NCBI GenBank assembly: GCA_039096225.1
Contig: JBBPEB010000034.1
Coordinates: forward strand, 620,001-684,000
Source of the DNA: Blastocystis sp. Blastoise
Lineage: Eukaryota; Sar; Bigyra; Opalinata; Blastocystidae
Reading direction: 5' to 3'
Length of the DNA stretch: 64,000 bases
Numbering within the stretch: the stretch's first letter is position 1; each line of letters starts with the position of its first letter. Shown here piece after piece: positions 58,977 through 64,000 of the stretch. The notes under the pieces are model-generated. The model saw only the letters and a program-made list of their open reading frames with translations. It was not told where the DNA came from and did not search any database. The position numbers were made by a program, and so were the translations under genes.

Positions 58977-59168
58977 CTCAATAATAAAAATATATAGAAA
59001 AGATGAGAAGATAGTCCAAAAAAAAAATAAAAAATTGGAATAGAAAATGTTGAGTACTGAAAAAGAATCATGAAATAAACAAGAAATTTAACTGAGAATA
59101 CATATTTACTCATGAAAATGAAGAACTTCTGTTTTTAAAACATATTTCTTATTTTATAGCAGATAATA
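58977..59168. promoter_or_regulatory. Compact bidirectional promoter region (SEC31 / unknown gene)
   Basis: Only 192 bp separate the divergent ATGs of SEC31 (-) and the unrecognised gene (+), so both promoters must be packed here. No specific motif recognised. Confidence 0.5.
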
Positions 59169-60100
59169 ATGAATACAATAGATTCCAATAAACCACAAAT
59201 AGATATAAAGGAAAATAACGAAAATAAAATTGTTTCAGAATCAAAAGAAGATGAGATTATTCAAAAACCCGTCGTAATATACTTTATTATATGAATATTC
59301 ATCTTTATAGGAAGGTCAGAAAAGAGTAGATGATGATGAATCTAATAATGAATCAAAGAAAATCAAAACAGATTCTCAAATCACTATAGAAGATGCCTTA
59401 AATAAAATAATAAAGTTCGTTACAGTTGAATCAAAATTCACAAAAGCTATGGAAGTCTTTCATAAATTAATACAAGCTACAATGATTGATGAAAATAATT
59501 CTTTGGTTATCTTTAATGCAGTTAAAGAAGCCTTTTCAAATCAGCAATTATTTTTAAATCAAAAGTATATAGATTCTTCAGAAACATTGGTTAAAGCATT
59601 ATATATTCACAAAGCAGACTTCAACAAATATCAAGAAGTATCATATATTTCATATATATGTTTTATACTATATTTATGTTAGAAACACATTGAATCTTGG
59701 TACTTTTTAATTAATACGATGAAAGGTACTTATTGTGATGATTCATTCGAATATAATAAATGTCTTTCCAAACTGAAAAAGGAATTCTTACAGTTACCTA
59801 AAAAATCAAAGTATAGTTATTATTCTTATATTTATATTATTATATTTTATTTAATATTTTTATTTGTTTATAGTCCAATAGAACAAAAGTCAATTCCTTC
59901 AGAAGGTATATATATATATAATAGAAATCTTATATTAATATATTCTAGACTCAGATCTAGAAATAGAAATACTATTTCATGAAACATGCATATTAGATTG
60001 TGTTCGTTTGTGTCTCTCTCATTGTGTATTTGATTGGCAGAAACCTTCTATATTCGATATTATTCAGACAATAGCAATTAATAAAGAACTACTTTCAAAG

Positions 60101-60131
<31 letters not shown>

Positions 60132-60321
60132 ACTATTTTCGAAACATCTCTTATTATCAACATATAGAGATAATATACCTATTTTCAACTCTATCTATCA
60201 AACATTTTTAATTAAAAAGAATCCTCCAAAAAAGATCCGTAAAGTAGTAACAAAGGACGTTATGAAATCATTAAATAATCCTTATCATATTAATAAACAA
60301 ATTGGATCAGGACTCCAATAA
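59169..60321 (+). CDS. Unrecognised helical protein, nuclear-looking
   Basis: Predicted 298 aa from six exons: 59169-59273, 59311-59637, 59683-59810, 59874-59905, 59949-60099, 60168-60321, with total length in frame. The first intron is only 37 nt. The N-terminus is highly charged (Lys/Glu/Asp) with a basic patch KKIKTD; the rest looks alpha-helical (FVTVESKFTKAMEVFHKLIQ; CILDCVRLCLSHCVFDWQKP; FDIIQTIAINKELLSK). The C-terminus has a second basic patch (KKNPPKKIRKVV), consistent with nuclear import. I do not recognise the family. The last acceptor is uncertain: sequence between 60130 and 60167 (LFSKHLLLSTYR in the same frame) looks coding too, and resembles the exon end before the intron. Confidence 0.7.
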
Positions 60322-61142
60322 ATATACTATTCCAATCACTGACACTTTTGATGTTTCAGTATTATACTTCGTTTTTTTTTTTTTTTTTTTTTTTGTTTTT
60401 TTTTGTTTCATTTTTTATAAATTAATATGAATTATTCTATTTCTATCAACACCTTTTTGTCATAAAATGATACAACAAAAATATTCTTGTTTACTCACAT
60501 TTACACAATTTTAAAAAAATAAAAAAAAAAATCAACTAGTATTATTTGATTATTCAAATACACTTCTCTAAAGAAGGTTCACTATGCACAAACATTATTC
60601 TACAACATTCAGATATATATATGTATAAACTATAATTTAGGAACAAAAATGTCAACACTAATTCTTTTTAATTGTTAACCATTAGTCATTTCTAAATCAT
60701 TTACGTATTATATACACATATAGCTTAAATCTATATCAAAATTTTAGAAAATAAAACCAAAAAACTGTAATCTTCTTATATTAAACAATTCTAAAGATTT
60801 ACATTTGTTATAAGCAAATAGTCAGCATATAACTATCTCTTTTTTATCTTGCTTGACCTAATCTTCCAATATATATATATCTAAAAAGAATGAGATTAAT
60901 TTTTTTCTTTTTTTTATCGAACTCTATCACGTGAATGTTAGGGAAACCAAAGGATTAACACCATTTCATTCGATTTCCACAAAAAGGAGATTTATGTTGA
61001 GATTTGTACCTATTATATCTTAATTTAGTCTTATTTTTCAATGGCATAATGATGAAGAATACCTATTATGAAGCGAGATTATAAACACAAATAAATTTGT
61101 TAAATCCATTATTGTTTCATATTTCTTTTGTGTTAAAAACAA
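60322..61142. other. Intergenic, no gene seen
   Basis: 3' flank of the unknown gene, including a ~20-nt poly-T run near 60372, and the promoter region of the glutaminase-type gene. Confidence 0.6.
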
Positions 61143-63550
61143 ATGAACTGTTTAGTTTTAGCTCTTTTATTTGCTAGTGTTTTTGCTTTAAAGCCCATCG
61201 ATGGATTCCGTCCTCCGAGTGTTCCACTTATTGTAATGGATCCTTTCATTTCAGTATGGTCTCATAATGATAACTTATATGATACTTGGCCTCGTCATTG
61301 GAAAGGTTCTTGTATGTCTATGAGTGGTATGATTAGAGTTGACAAGAAAGCTTATAGGTATTTTTTTTATTAATGTTATATTTATTATTATTCATTATTT
61401 TTTATTTTATTTCATAATATTTGTTATTCCTATATTTTTATTTTATTTTATAATTTTTGTTATTCATATTTTTTTATTTTATTTCATAATATTTGTTATT
61501 CATATATTTTTATTTTATTTCATAATATTTGTTATTCACATTTATTTATTCACTCTTTTGAATCCTTGTTATTCACTCTAAATAATAATAATATAATAAT
61601 CCTATATATAGATGGATGGGAGATACCTCCGATGGAATTGAGCCTCATGTTACTCAGAAAAGTGTTGTGGTTTATCCTACTCGTACTATCTATGTTTTTG
61701 AACAAGATGGAGTAGAGTTAACAGTGACTTTTGGAGCTCCTGATTTTGTAGATAAGATTGAATATTTATCTCTTCCTTTTACTTATATTAATTACTCTGT
61801 TCGCTCTATTGATGGTAAATCTCATAATGTCCAAGTATATTTCGATAATACTGCAGAAATGGCTACAGATGATGGTCAACATATGGTTGATTGGAAATAT
61901 GAAGATACTCCTGGATATACTACTCTTTCTGTTGGACATACAAATGCTGAAGTTATGAATAGTATCCACGATCGTATTACTTGGGGTCGTTGGTATATTT
62001 CATCTCCTTCTTCTCCTTTCCTTACTTCAGCTACACTTCTTGCTAAAGATTCTCGTCTCTCCTTTGCTAATAATACTGCTTATCCTAAGAATGAAACAGA
62101 ATTCCGTAAAGTAAGTGATAAATGGCCTGTTCTTACCTTCACTTTCGACTTTGGTACAATCAATGAGTCACCTCTTGAACAGTATATGGTAGCCTCTTAT
62201 GATGTCATTTATGGTATGCATTACTTTGGCTCAAACTTCATTCCCTATTGGAAACATCTCTATAATGATATGAATACACTTCTCATCAAGAATGCTCATC
62301 TCAATAAAGCAGAAAACTATAAATTAATGGAACAATTCGATAATGATCTTATGGAGAAAATTTATAAGAAAGTACCTAATGATGAATATCTTACTATGAC
62401 CACTCTTGTCTACAGACAAGTATATAACACTTATATACATTACTATTATTACATTAATATATAATTATATATTTATTTTTATTATTCTTATCATCTATTA
62501 TATATATATATATATATATAGGTCACAGGAGGAATGGAGATTGTATGGAATCACATAGAAGAAAAGTCTTGGATTTTTATGAAAGAAATCTCTTCAAATG
62601 GTGCTGATGGTGGTGATATTTCAACTGTTGATGTTATTTATCCTGCTGTTCCTCTCTTCCTATTCCTTGCTCCTAAAACATTCAAACAAATACTCTATCC
62701 TGTCCTTGAATATTCTAATGTAGAAACTGCTAAATATGGGTATTCTAATCCTTATGATTATGAATGGGCTCCTCATCATATTGGTTCTTGGCCTATTGCC
62801 AATATCAAACAAGAAGATCAAGAAAATATGCCTGTTGAAGAAACTGGTAATATGCTTCAATTAGTCCTTGCTATTGTACAACGTACAGATAATGATCTTG
62901 AATGGCTTAAGAACTATTGGCCTCTTCTTAAGAAATGGGCGGATTACTTAGTTAAATTCCTTCCTGATCCTGGTAACCAATTATGTACCGATGATTTCAT
63001 GGGTGCTTCTCCTCATAATATTAACTTAGCTATTAAAGGTATTGTTGGTCTTGGTGCTTACGCTGAATTAATGAAAGTCAAAGGAGATAAAGAACAAGCT
63101 GATCTATATAACTCACTCACAGAATCTTATTATAAATGGTACAAAACTATGGCCTATAATAATGATCATTCTAAACTTCAATATGATCTACCTGATAGCT
63201 GGTCTCTTAAATACAATATGGTATTCCAAACTGTTCTTAATATTAATATATTCTCCAAGGAAGATATGCTTCTTGATGCTACTTATTATCATGATAAACA
63301 ACTCAATAAATGTGGTGTTCCACTTGATAGCAGAGCTACATTCACTAAGGCTGATTGGTTAATGTGGTCTGCTTGTATGGGTACTGAAGAACAATTATAT
63401 GCCATCATTCATGCCATGTATACTTTTGCTAATACTTCTCCCTCCAGAGTTCCTTTCAGTGATTGGTATCAAACTGTTGATGACTGTAAAGTTGTTGCTT
63501 TCCGTGCTAGAACTGTTATTGGTGGTATCTATATGCCTCTTTTAATGTAA
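61143..63550 (+). CDS. Secreted glutaminase GtaA-like protein (DUF4965 family)
   Basis: Predicted 683 aa with an N-terminal signal peptide (MNCLVLALLFASVFA). The sequence matches the fungal/protist GtaA-type glutaminase family: RPPSVPLIVMDPFISVWS at the mature N-terminus, WMGD, a beta-rich N-terminal part (VWSHNDNLYD…), then the six-hairpin glycosidase-like domain with STVDVIYPAVPLFLFLAP, YEWAPHHIGSWPIAN, EETGNMLQLVLAI and QLCTDDFMG. It ends with a DUF1793-type C-terminus (VPFSDWYQT; RARTVIGGIYMPLL). Exons 61143-61357, 61612-62419, 62522-63550; GT-AG and in phase. Three N-glycosylation-type sites (NYS, NNT, NET) fit secretion. Family role: extracellular hydrolysis of glutamine to glutamate; the substrate here is inferred. 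Confidence 0.92.
61385..61560. repeat. ~36-bp minisatellite, four copies, in a glutaminase intron
   Basis: Units containing TTTTATTTTATTTCATAATA then TTTGTTATTCATAT are repeated four times. Period is a multiple of three, so the sense frame stays open (repeats of FLFYFIIFVIHI). Confidence 0.88.
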
Positions 63551-64000
63551 ACAGAATAATATACTCATTACTTTGTCATTGCATAATAATCTATTATATT
63601 GTTGCTTAGAATTATGGTTTCGTTGTTTTATTCAAGACTTTTATCACACAATCACATACTTTTTTTAAATGCAATCAAGAAACAATTATTTTTTTACATT
63701 TCAACACTATTTTATTAATTTAATTTATATATATATATGTTTTTTATATATCAAAGCAATTAAGTTTTTAATAATCTTCAAATGTTATAAAATATTAAGA
63801 ATAAATTCAATAATAACTGTATCTAACTTAGCATCATCTTAAATCAGTTGTTCACAAGCAAGAACTAATAAAAGTTGAGATATATTTTTAAAATGTAATT
63901 AGATTAATTCAAGGTTGTGACAATATTATTTTGAATTGAAAAATATATAAAAATATGTATGGTTGTCTTGTTAAAAAAACCAATCACTCATTTAATATGG
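63551..64000. other. 3' flank of the last gene, no gene seen
   Basis: T-rich, then mixed AT-rich sequence to the window end. Confidence 0.6.

Overview
The window is a gene-dense stretch of a eukaryotic nuclear genome with extreme AT bias. I place 18 protein-coding genes and about 140 spliceosomal introns by reading frame, splice-site phase and protein similarity. Almost every intron begins GTATAT and ends TATAG, and is filled with (TA)n, (TTA)n or short tandem repeats, while exons are ordinary, less AT-rich coding sequence using the standard code. Mitochondrial proteins (a carrier, TOM70, propionyl-CoA carboxylase beta), a secretory pathway and a secreted glutaminase-family protein indicate an aerobic osmotrophic or phagotrophic microbial eukaryote. 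A fungus, amoebozoan or related protist would fit; I cannot fix the lineage from sequence alone.

Layout on the + strand: a mitochondrial carrier (cut by the left edge), a kinase-like protein, a Sec23-like COPII protein, a threonine synthase-like protein, a DHHC palmitoyltransferase, a membrane-anchored bZIP factor, an unrecognised nuclear-looking protein, and a secreted glutaminase-type protein. On the - strand: GCN1 (33 exons, 12.5 kb), propionyl-CoA carboxylase beta, an intronless alpha/beta hydrolase, TOM70, the pre-mRNA endonuclease CPSF3/Ysh1, ketopantoate hydroxymethyltransferase (panB), a small PET117-like protein, F-actin capping protein alpha, HBS1 and SEC31. Most are unrelated housekeeping genes and there is no operon logic. 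Loose themes are COPII coat (Sec23-like, SEC31), translation control and ribosome rescue (GCN1, HBS1), and mitochondrial import and metabolism.

The main interest lies in the introns. One GCN1 intron is a convincing minor-spliceosome (U12) AT-AC intron. Several others lie between direct repeats of coding sequence, and in HBS1, panB and the carrier the reading frame is restored only by non GT-AG junctions, as expected of recently inserted introns. Intron repeats are strand-polarised: the sense strand is always the TTA version, never TAA, so introns often stay open in frame. Two predicted enzymes (threonine synthase-like and alpha/beta hydrolase) have lost their key catalytic residue.

No tRNA, rRNA, CRISPR array or intact transposon was recognised. 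Intergenic regions are AT-rich and mostly featureless; their A/T skew follows the direction of the neighbouring gene.
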